Assembly: GCA_973895155.1 (NCBI GenBank)
Contig: OZ316895.1
Location: forward strand, 18,476,001 to 18,540,000
Direction: 5' to 3'
Length of the DNA stretch: 64,000 nt
DNA from: Marsupella aquatica
Lineage: Eukaryota > Marchantiophyta
The first letter of the stretch is position 1. Each line of letters starts with the position of its first letter. The position numbers were made by a program, and so were the translations under genes. This document shows, piece by piece, positions 11,601 through 20,317 of this stretch. The notes under the pieces are model-generated. The model did no database searches, was not told the origin of the DNA, and saw nothing but the letters and a program-made list of their open reading frames with translations.

Positions 11601-13283
11601 ACTCTGCATGCCTGGTTGCTGCATCGGCAAGTCTTCCTTCCTGGGCCTAAACACCTGCTCGATCGTAGGACTAACAGGTGGTTGAGGCTTCTCAGCCAAC
11701 GGCCTCGGCGTTGGAGCTTCCTCGGGTGCCCTTACCTGCAGGGGAAGTACCGGGGCAAAAGTCTGACCTCTGGCATACCGGCACAACAGCGGCATGTGAT
11801 AGCCAAGCTGCGACACGCTCCCCATGCCGATTACCTGCTGCTCCTCCTTTAAGATCTTCTTCAATTGGTTGAGGAGGTACCCGTTGTAGTCCCGGCTTGG
11901 GTCTGGCCTTTCTGCCAGATAGACCTGTGCCTTGCCGATCTCTGCCCTCGGCAAGTTACAATGCATGGTCACCCGCAAGAAGTTGATCATCTCTCCTATG
12001 TGCGGGTTGGTGCAGGTGTTCCGGAAGAAGCCATTCTTCGTTGATGGCCCGGGGAACGACCGGAACTCCTTGTCAGGCAGGGTCTTCCTGGTATCAACTT
12101 TGGTCTTATTGCCTATCGGCAAGCCAAACACTTCGGCAATTACCTTGGGAGTAAGATAGAAATCCTTCCCATATATCCTCGTGCAATTGGTCTCGGGTTC
12201 CCATGACCCCACGAATTCTAATAGGTCTGACTCCGGTACCTCCGGCTTCAGCCATGGTAATCTTACAAAGGCCTCCAAGCCGGATCCGGCCATGAAGCCT
12301 TGGTACTTCTTGGTCTGCATGGCCGTAAAGCATGCATCCTCCTCCCGTGCAAAATGTAGTTGCACCTCCACCGGTAGGGTTGCCGCCCAGCCCTTCCAGG
12401 TGTCATCCCTGGTTGGAATGGCCTTGATGGGATCGACCTCCTCCTCTTCGGCTTCTCCCTGCCTCCTGCTCTGCTGCTCGGCTGGCCTCTTTGGTGCCGC
12501 CGACCTCGTTCTTTTTGCCGGGGTGGCTTCATCGTTGACGGCCCCCTTCCTCTTCATCTCTGCTGCCGTGGAGGTTTCTCCTAGCACCGTTGCCTGGGTC
12601 CACCTTTCCGTGCTACCCTTTAATTCCCAGTGTATGTCGTTGCGTTCTTGATGGCCTCTCGGATGCCGACGACGCTGTCTTTGCAAAACAGAAGATCGTC
12701 GAGTTGATTGGAAGTAGGCGTCCACAGGAACTCGTCCTTGATGAGTTCGCCTCCTAAGAAAGCCGTCTTCTGCAGCTCCCACAATCGAGCGAACTCCTGC
12801 CGTTCTCGAGCTGCCCTTTCTGACTCCTCGTCCTCGTAAGTCTTGATGTACTCAGTTGCCCGTTCGAACAGGCATCCCCAGAAATGTGCCGCTTGATTGA
12901 CGTTGCTCATACCCTCCTTAGGTCGATCATCGGTATCTATTCTCTCCCCGAGTGCTTGCCTAAGCAGCTGACAGTAGTTGGCCTCCCGTAGTCGTCTGCC
13001 TAGTTCGTGCTCGCAAATGAGCCACCATCTCCTGCAAGCGCTCCTTACCCCTCTCCTCTGCCGGTCCTTCTTCCCGTTGATCCTTCCTAGCCGCCGACGC
13101 TTAACGCGCCCTAACCCTAATCGGGTTTTCACCCTCAGCCTTACCTCCGGCCTCTGCCCGGGTTCCATGGTTGCCCCTAATTGTTTATATTTTCCTTGTT
13201 TTGTCCCTATACTAAGGTGTTCCTAGGGTGCCTTCCTGCTTTACCCACTTAACCGGCCGAGTGATTCCTGTCTAGGCATCACA
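8649..13283 (-). repeat. Family-2 LTR, copy A (3' LTR of element 2), 4635 bp
   Basis: Same sequence as the solo LTR at 38078-42748, in reverse orientation. In LTR orientation it starts TGTGATGCCTAGAC and ends GGGACGCACCACA (TG...CA). Its 5' end is directly preceded by a polypurine tract, which identifies it as the 3' LTR. Near its 3' end (8840-8856) is a small palindrome GGCCTA...TAGGCC, and beside it a short triplicated CCCCTGTCTT-type repeat (8856-8885). It contains a long ORF (13168-9570). Confidence 0.9.
9570..13168 (-). pseudogene. LTR-encoded ORF, copy A (about 1,200 codons, one 1-bp deletion)
   Basis: Begins MEPGQRPEVRLRVKTR at 13168 and runs without a stop, apart from one missing G near 12640 that shifts the frame (compare the copy at 38193-41834). 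After the shift it continues open to TGA at 9570-9572. Order: basic N-terminus; an alpha-helical region with HFWGCLFERATEYIKTYEDE; a basic NLS-like patch PAKRTRSAAPKRP; a conserved domain with YLTPKVIAEVFGLPIGN and NGFFRNTCTNPHIGEM; an acidic Pro-rich linker; a long coiled coil (about 10900-10080 region); and an Ala/Glu/Pro-rich tail. No enzyme motif is recognised. A DNA, RNA or particle-associated structural role is only a guess. Confidence 0.75.
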
Positions 13284-14230
13284 TAGCTCCCCACTTAATT
13301 GTGAAGCGTCCTCGCGAACAACTTCATCTTCGTCCATATAATATTTCTTGAGGCGGTCATAATGGATGCGAACTGGATATACCTCTCCCGTAATGTTGGC
13401 CAATTGTACGGAGCCATTGGGGAACATCATGGTTACTCTAAAGGGTCCTAACCAGCGAGTGTAAAGCTTTCCTGGAAACCTACTATACCTACTGTCATAA
13501 AGTAGCACAAGATCACCGGTATGAATACTAACTACTTTTAACCTTTTATCATACTGCTGCTTCATGATATTCTGTCTATATTCTACTCTCTCGGCTGAAA
13601 TCATTCTCGCTTCCTCTAAAGCTTCTAACCTATATTCTCGCTCCTTTAGGCTCTCCTCCGCTGAGGCTCTTTCCTCAATTGTAACTTGAAATGTCGGTAT
13701 CTCAAGTTGCATGGGTACCAGGGCTTCTTGTCCAAAGGTTAAGAAGAAGGGTGTATGACCGGTAGTGGATTTATAGGCAAGATTGTAAGCAAAAACAGCA
13801 GCAAACAATTTATCATCCCAATCGAGTTTGTTCTGAGCTACTGTCTTGTTCAATATCTTTCCTATGATTCCGTTTGCTCGTTCTGTCAACCCGTTTGCCT
13901 TTGGATGGTAGGGAGTAGTAGGCCTATGTTTAACTAAATACTGCTCATTTAAACGACTAATTATATCATTCAAAAAATGGGTTCCTCTATCACTAACTAA
14001 TTCTAGGGGTGCTCCATACCTGGTGAAGATCTGCTCATACATGAATCTAGCCGTAGTAATTGCATCATCCTTCGTTGTTGGTCTGGCCTCTACCCATTTA
14101 GTTGCATAATCCGTAGCCAGGATTATGTACTTGTTCCGTCGAGGGTGGGTCAGTGGTTTCAGAGGTCCAATGTAATCAATACCCCACTTCTCGAATGGTG
14201 CCAGAGGTAGAATAGGGTGCAGTGGATAAA
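13272..14230 (-). pseudogene. pol: Integrase of element 2 (N-terminus missing), stop codon inside the LTR
   Basis: Open from the junction at 14230. It has the catalytic core with Asp in FEKWGIDYIGPL, Asp in LVSDRGTHFLND and Glu in YHPKANGLTERANG, then a complete C-terminal domain (GDLVLLYDSRYSRFPGKLY, RWLGPFRVTMM, RIHYDRLKKYYMDED). The HHCC domain and all upstream pol are gone. The frame is intact to the end. The last codons are TGT GAT GCC TAG, which are bases 1-12 of the adjoining LTR, so pol and LTR overlap. The sequence is clearly related to, but distinct from, the element 1 integrase. Confidence 0.9.
13284..13296 (-). promoter_or_regulatory. Polypurine tract of element 2
   Basis: On the minus strand AAGTGGGGAGCTA sits immediately before the LTR start TGTGATG. 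This is the expected site and composition for the plus-strand primer of a gypsy element. It overlaps the end of the integrase coding sequence. Confidence 0.75.
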
Positions 14231-16807
14231 ACGTTCACAAAAACATCCTCCATCCCAAACATGCAGTGTACCTGAAGACTCAGGGATTCGAGCACCTCGC
14301 CTCCCTCCCCTGGAACACTTGCAGGTACTACGGGGAGGACATGACGGAGTTTGTCAAGAATTATGACGACGCGCATCAACATACTCCGCTGCGGGAAAGG
14401 AGTATGTCCCTCACGGAAGAATGGCTCAGGATGATCTTCGGGTTACCCGAAGGTGATCATCGAGTCAAATCACGGGCTCCCGGGGGCAAGGGAGCCAAGT
14501 ACCAATCTTCAAGTTTTCCCTCAGAGGGAGCAGTGGACAACGGGTTCGTGATGAGGACCTGCCTCATCCCCGAGATAGCTGAGCGACTGGAGTTCCAGAG
14601 GTACACCCTCCACATGATGGAACCCCGGGGGGAGATCTCCGCCGCCCAGGTTATCCAGGTCGAGAACTATTGACCTAGGAAGTGGGCGTCGTACTTCGCT
14701 AAGAAATTCCATGAAGAGATAGAGCGGCGAAGGAAGACGCTGTACATTGGCGGGAAGGCGTATTTCGCTAGCCACATCGAGATCATTCTTGAGTGGTACG
14801 CCCGGTTTGATCGACGAACCCTTCCCCGTGTCAACGTTACAAAGCTGGTCCCTGCTACGTGGGTTTTCCCGGCCTTGGAGAGACGGCCCCAACCCGAGGC
14901 CCGGAGTCCAGCGGACACGCCAGCTTCACCCACCCCACCTCCACAAGTAGCTGTAGTCGTAACCGAGGAGGTACCGGATGGGTCGGTTGTCGCAACCGTT
15001 GATGCGACCCAACAAGCCGGGCTAAGTACAGAAGTCGGTACGGCGGAGGTCTTACCCGAGCCCGGGTCTCCCAGAGACCCACCGGTGGCTATTCCGGAGA
15101 ACCGGACATTGCTGCAGGAGGACACTCCAGCCCCTTCCAACGTTACGTCCCCAGGGCTGGACGTCACTGCCCCGGCCCCCGCGCGTGTTGACGTCTGCCC
15201 GTGCCCAACTCCGGACAGGCACAACTTGGACCACCCGAAACTCTTCGTACCGGGTACATTTCTGAACGGGCTTCTGGGAGATTTCTCTCATCAAATTTCC
15301 TGGGATACCGGAGAGTTCATGGCCCGGAAGGTAGCCTATTTCTTCAATCAGGAGTTGGTTGCCGCAGTAAAGGCAGGTCGGGCCCAGTCAGAGGCCCTTC
15401 AGAGGATAGAGCGGTACCGGGTGGAGTCCGTGTACCTAAAGAACGAAGTTGCGGCTCAAGAGGCTGAGCTTCTGCAACTACGACCCAAGGTTGCAGCTGC
15501 CGATGAGTTGTTAGCAAAGGTGCACGGTCTTACCGCCCTAGCCGAACAGGCCAAAGTTGGGAACGAGGCCGAGATTACACGACTCCGAAACCAGATTGAC
15601 AGTTTGAAGAATCAAACTGTCACCTGGCAGAAAGACCTGGAGGAGGCCGAGGAACGGGCCCAGCGGGACACGGCGGAGATAGCCACGCTGTAGGCCGAGG
15701 TGGCGCGGCTCCAAACCGAGGCCGAGAAGCAGGACCAGCTGGCGGGTAAACTGACGAGCGACACCCAGCAGTAGAGGAGACGGACGTGGCGAGGCGAGAG
15801 AACAAATCTCTTCTGGACCAGGTCCAGCTCCTCAAGGCGGACAATGACAGGCTTCGAAGGCAACGGGATGGCCGCTCCCATTCGGGCGGCTCTGGCAAGC
15901 GTGCCAGGCATTAGCAGCGGAGTAGGAATAGATTAGGATTAGGACTGGCTTAGTCAGGCTCTTGGGACAGGCACCTGCCTTAGGTATAGCAGCGCTGCCA
16001 TGCTGTCCAGCCTGCGTAGATTAGGATCTTCTAATAAGACACAGCCGTTTTCTGGCCTGACTGTCAGCTTGGTTAGGACCTTAGTCAGCGAATATTCGGC
16101 AAGAGGACACCCCGTCCCTCGGCCCTTAGTATCTAGTGCACCCCTCGATAGAGGTGAGGGGGGGTTTTTAGTTTCAGAGTTGGACGTCCGCGGTATATGC
16201 GGGGAGTCCCGACCTTTGGGAATGAAAGAGTACCAAGGGGGGGTAGGACTAAGCTTGCCGGGCGAGTGCAGAGCCGGGCTCCGTTGTAGTGTGCCCTCGG
16301 CCTTGAACCTATTCATTCCGGGGCTGTCGGGTCAACTAAGTGTACGCATATGTTCCCTTTGTAGTAAAATCCTTTCCCATCATTTTCCTTTGTGTAAATC
16401 AAGATTGTATGCATGTGCGCGTGTATGTGTGTGGGTTTCTCGTATATGGGTGGCAGCGCCAGGCCGAACGCACTACCCGGGACGTGCATAGGGTGCAGCC
16501 TACGGGTAAGTGGTTGCGAGCATGGGTTGAGGACCTGTATCATCGAATCCGGATCGAAGGCGGACAGCACGAAGGCTTAGAAGCCCTTAAGCCGGGGTCG
16601 ATCCTACTATCGACTAAGGTACGTTCCGGCGGCGGAACACAAACCATACCTAGGAGGTGTCCGTATTTAGCAGTATGCGCACTTAGCGCTAGTTTACGAG
16701 AATAAGGTGCATTACGTGCTTCCCTTCCTGCCCGAACCCTCAGATTTACAAGGGATGTGCCCGTCTAAGCTGAAGTCTGAGTTAAGGCCGAAGCCGACGA
16801 CGTGACA
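14228..16807 (+). repeat. 3' LTR of element 1 (5'-truncated)
   Basis: Matches 176-2774 with scattered substitutions and a few small indels, and ends ...GACGTGACA at 16807. Its missing first part was lost at the junction with element 2. Differences between the two LTRs postdate insertion, and many are C/T or G/A. It is followed directly by coding sequence of the interrupted host gene, so this is the outer right boundary of the insertion. Confidence 0.9.
14232..15913 (+). pseudogene. LTR-encoded ORF of element 1, 3' LTR copy
   Basis: Same protein as at 1-1878 but better preserved in the middle: one frame from 14232 to about 15770, broken by TGA at 14671-14673 (CGA in the other copy, 619-621) and TAG at 15691-15693. 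That last TAG is also present in the other LTR (1630-1632), so it was already in the parent before insertion. A short deletion near 15770 removes part of the final coiled coil. Visible parts: FGLPEGDHRVKSRAPGG domain (14430-14500), Pro/Val-rich linker (14880-15230), a conserved FVPGTFLNGLLGDFSHQIS segment (about 15246-15305), then coiled coil. The function is unknown. Confidence 0.7.
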
Positions 16808-17075
16808 ATCACCCGCATGTGCAATGTACTATCTTCAAGGGTGAAAAGGGATCTTTGATTGAAATTGAGGTGGCTATACATACTGTGAACCAGTAAGTCT
16901 CTCTTTGAATTTCACCTATCCTTATCTTTTATAGTGTAGTTTTTACTAGCGCCTGGCGCTATTGACTGACAAATTCTTCTGTAGACTTGGATAGGCCGTG
17001 GTGGAACCTTCCTGGATACTTGATGCAGACCGAATTAAGAGGATTTTGTCCAACAATCTAGAATACTACAAATCA
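16808..17075 (+). pseudogene. Amino-methyltransferase-like gene, 5' fragment between element 1 and LINE 1
   Basis: One exon piece (16808-16892) reads HPHVQCTIFKGEKG... and ends CCA|GTAAGT. Intron 16893-16984 ends TTCTGTAG. The next exon, starting at 16985, reads LG-stop-AVVEPSWILDADRIKR and then SNNLEYYKSII up to the LINE target duplication at 17076. The reading phase is kept across the intron. The exon continues after the LINE at 24570 with NFKKFGQVMQKT. TAG at 16992-16994 is the only stop and could be a decayed CAG. Upstream exons must lie left of the window, beyond element 1. The intron holds one copy of the 15-bp palindrome (16947-16961). Confidence 0.65.
16947..16961. repeat. 15-bp palindrome TAGCGCCTGGCGCTA, copy 1
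   Basis: A perfect inverted repeat around a central T, lying inside the intron 16893-16984. The same motif recurs at 25835, 25906 (first base C), 26680 (variant), 27828, 27951 (variant) and 28301 (last base G), always outside the exons of the methyltransferase-like gene. Confidence 0.85.
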
Positions 17076-17090
17076 ATCATCGATGGAGAA
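17076..17090. repeat. Target-site duplication of LINE 1, left copy
   Basis: ATCATCGATGGAGAA here and ATCATCAATGGGGAA at 24555-24569: 13 of 15 identical. The coding frame of the interrupted exon joins correctly across it (SII-D/N-GE). Confidence 0.85.
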
Positions 17091-18043
17091 GGAGAAGACC
17101 GGGGGGATTGAAGAGGGACTGAGAGCGCTGGCGGAGCTGAAAGGACTGAAGCACTCTGGTTTTGTCTCGTATGGGCCTTCGGATCGAGACTGCTGGTCGA
17201 TCGTGTTGCTGTGAACTGTGTGCTTTTACCTCCGAAGTGGAGGTACTCACCGCTATCTTTCGAAACAAACTTGGTCTCTTTTGATAAGGTACCGCAGATG
17301 CATGAGCACATTAGCTGGGATTAGGGTCTCGACGTTCTTAGGTTAACATGATTACGGCTCTTTGAGGTTTATGTATTTTTAGTGGATGGGGGTTTAACAC
17401 GAAGGGCGTGCGAGCATTTGGTGCAAGGCGAGAGAAAGGTGGTTTTGAGGTGAAGTGATATCAAGCTTTGTTGAGAGACTATCTCTGCTTGCTCGGGTGG
17501 CATAGTCCTTGGCGATTGAGGCACCGGGACGGTCCTTGAAGTGAGTAACGTGCGGAAATGCCGCGTGAGGGAGAGATGGCATCGGCCATGTCGGGACTAC
17601 AATTTTTCGCTTCTGGACTCTCGGAGTTAGAGAAGTTGTCTCTCTAAGGAGCGAGGATTATATCTTTGACCTCGGTGGTGCGGATTCCCACTCCAGACGT
17701 GGCTGCTATTTCTTCTTTTCAAATGGGTTAGCAGGATGACATCGCTCTTTTGCCTACACTGCGCTTGGTGAAGGTCTCTTCAGCCTCATAAGGAGAGCTT
17801 TTCAATGAATTTTGCTGCGGGCTCTCCTTTGGTTATGTTTATGCATAGGTGACCATGCATCGACGTTCTGCTTATCCTCTGCGATCAGGTGAGCTATCGA
17901 TATATTAAGCATTTTTTACCCACTGGCCAGCATCGTTGGCTGGAAGGGTAAATGCTCGCTCTTCCTCCTTTTTGCTGAATCTCGACCTGTCGATTCGACT
18001 CGTGGTGTTTCCCCCGTTGGGCTAGATTTCCTTTCTTTCAAAA
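17091..18043 (+). other. 5' UTR of LINE 1
   Basis: Noncoding leader between the 5' end and the ORF1 frame. It probably carries the internal promoter, as in other L1 elements, but no specific motif was recognised. Confidence 0.6.
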
Positions 18044-20250
18044 ATGATGACTTCCAATCAGCGGAGGTTTGCTGGTCAGGGGGGATGCGGAGCTTTGATG
18101 TGGGGATCTGCTTCTTTTCGTGAGGGCCAAGCACAGCGGGATGCCGAGGGTGGTGCGGGGCACTGGGTGGACCCCTCTGCTCGGGACAGGACTGGACCCT
18201 TACGTTCTTATCAAGGGCAAGATTCTTTGAATGGTGCTCCACGTTATAAATCTTCCTTCTCCGGCCAGGATGCGCGCTCTGATGCTGCTAGGACGGGAGT
18301 GAATACTCCTATTTCTTTTGAGGATAATAGTGAGCCTACTGAACCAATGCAAAGTTGGTTTGGATTGAAACCTGCTGGGAATGATGCGGATGGCTTCACT
18401 CGCTGGGATCCCCCGCAGACACTTAATGCTGAACCGATGGACGATCTAGAGGGCCGTTTGGAATTACCATATGATGCGCATTTTCGAGATGATGTGGGAG
18501 ATCGGTTTGAAGGTGGGATACAGGACATGAGCATTGATGCTCCGACAGAATGCGATCTGAATAGCAGAGGGAGACCTATGGGAACTCCTGTTATTGCTGA
18601 TAAGCCATCCGGGGTACGAGGTAATCCCTCTATCTGTAACAGAGCAATGGAAGCAGAGTCTTGTCTCCCCATTCTTTGACGAATTTCAGATTTATCAGTG
18701 CAGGATTGGCCATCCAAGTTACATACCACGATCAAATGGTCGCTGGAAGAGGCGGCGGCGACGGTAAAAGAGCTCTATAATTGTACAATGCTGTGTTATT
18801 TCACGGATCGCGCTCCCATGCTACCCACTTTCAAATTCTGGGTTGAACAGACGTTTGTGAAGGAAATGAGATGGCCTGTGACGCAGGTGAAGTTCATAGG
18901 AAAGAACTTCTACTTGATCGCTTTCAAACACCCGGAACATCGTGATTCTGCTCTAGCGGATGCTCCTTGGTTCTTAGAACGTAAATATGTGTTCACGTTC
19001 CCATGGGATCCATCCTTTGATATTAGAAATGAATCATACACTCTTCTGCCGGTATGGATTGAAATTCCGTTTAGAGCTCTGGTGCTTGAGCCCTGTCGTA
19101 GGAAATTGGCAGCATCTCTGGGCGACATCCTTCATTACATCCAAGGGGATGATCTTAGTTCTTATCCTCATGATCGGGCTTGTGTTCTATGGGACACTAC
19201 GAGAGAGATACCTCAGAGTGTCGAGGTTCAAATTCAGGATGATTTGTCTATCTGGCAACCAGTTATTTTCAAAAATATACCATTTCATTGCTTTCGGTGC
19301 AATAAGAAAGGCCATCTGGCGCGGGACTGCAGAACGCACGAGGATGCGGATGTTGATGCCAATCAACGTGATGTTGAACGGCCTATGCCTGTGGTACCAA
19401 CCGAGGTTCCTACTGTGGATATTAGCCAATCTAGGAGGGACCATTGTATTTCTGAGACTCCTGCACCGGTGCGTCGGCCTAACGAGGAGGCCTCTACACC
19501 TTTTTCCTTGGGACCCCCGATTAATGCGGAGGATACGGTGGCCCTCTTTGGCTGTCACCACGATCTGGCTGCGGATTCCAGGCCGGTGGTAGTTACTCAG
19601 GCGATTGATCCACTGAGGTTTTGGAGTTCAGATCAACTCCTTTGAGCATTATTCATGATAGGAGCACCGGCCCTCGCATTATTCAAGATTTGCAGACTAT
19701 GAACGGGTCGGAGGCACCCCTCTTGATCGCACAAGTAGATCCTGGTGGGTTAGGAGAGTTGGCTGCAGCCACGACTTTGGATTCTTCTCCGGTTGCTTCA
19801 CTTGCGCAGCTTGTGCCGATGAAGGTGGTTTCTGATGAGATGGAGGACGGAAGGGATGATTTTTCTGCCTCGGAGATGCCTTCTGATATGGAATTATCGG
19901 AGTATGAAGGTTATATCTCACGGATGGCTCTCAAAAAAGACAGAGCTAGGAAATTGGCGAGAAGATCTCCCCCTGAGGATAAGAAAAAAGAAAAGGATAA
20001 AAAGAAAGCTAAGAATCAGAAGTCCTTACAATTTTCTCCTGACTCTAAACTGCAGGACCCTGAAGGTTGGGTGACCTCGGGTCGGAAGCTGTCAAGGGAG
20101 CAAAAAAAGAGGATGGTTGAGCTCAATCATGGTACTGGGGAGCCTGAGATTGCCCCTCTTGTTGTTCCTATTGCTGTCGCACTGGGCGACCCTGGAACTG
20201 CACGGGCTTCAGAATTGGTTACTGCGGTCCGGGATGTTGAGACGCTCTAG
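18044..20250 (+). pseudogene. LINE 1 ORF1: nucleic-acid-binding protein with DUF4283-like domain and CCHC knuckle
   Basis: ORF1 proteins of plant L1 elements bind element RNA. The frame starts at ATG 18044 (MMTSNQRRFAGQGG), meets TGA at 18677-18679, and continues in the same frame with WSLEEAAATVKELYNC, the HPEHRDSALADAPWFL region and FTFPWDPSFD, typical of the DUF4283 fold. Then comes the zinc knuckle CFRCNKKGHLARDC (about 19290-19331). A frameshift near 19620-19645 moves the rest into frame 1. There a basic Lys/Arg/Glu-rich region (RARKLARRSPPEDKKKEKD) is found, preceded by SDMELSEYEGYIS, which is also conserved in LINE 2. End at TAG 20248-20250. It is inactive through one stop and one frameshift. 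Confidence 0.88.
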
Positions 20251-20317
20251 TGAAGATGGGGCGGAGGCTATTTTTTTGTCTCTCTGAATCCACACGGCAT
20301 TCTTAATCGGGTGCAGT

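Larger units (their letters stand above)
8649..14230 (-). mobile_element. 3' part of a second Ty3/gypsy element (element 2) nested in element 1
   Basis: On the minus strand: integrase (14230-13272), a polypurine tract (13296-13284), then a complete LTR (13283-8649). Nothing upstream of mid-integrase remains. At 14228-14232 the integrase sequence changes to the plus-strand LTR of element 1 through a shared AAAAC, consistent with an illegitimate deletion that removed the 5' part of element 2 together with the end of integrase and the start of the 3' LTR of element 1. No 5-bp target duplication is seen (GTCCT on the left, the other side lost). Confidence 0.8.
1..16807 (+). mobile_element. Ty3/gypsy LTR retrotransposon (element 1), truncated and interrupted
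   Basis: Two direct copies of the same LTR (1-2774 and 14228-16807) flank a plus-strand internal region with PBS, gag, aspartic protease, reverse transcriptase, RNase H and integrase in that order. RT before integrase defines Ty3/gypsy. The element is not intact. The window opens inside the 5' LTR. Integrase stops at 8648 where a minus-strand piece of another gypsy element begins, and the 3' LTR lacks its first part (it starts at the equivalent of base 176). All ORFs carry stops or frameshifts, so it is a non-autonomous relic. The right boundary ends in CA at 16807 and is followed by ATCAC, which belongs to a host gene exon. The matching left duplication should lie just before the 5' LTR, outside the window. 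Confidence 0.9.

Noticed and set aside
16947-16961. Palindromes read as bacterial-type terminators or CRISPR repeats
   Set aside because: Nuclear plant context, no U-tract, no regular spacing and no cas genes.
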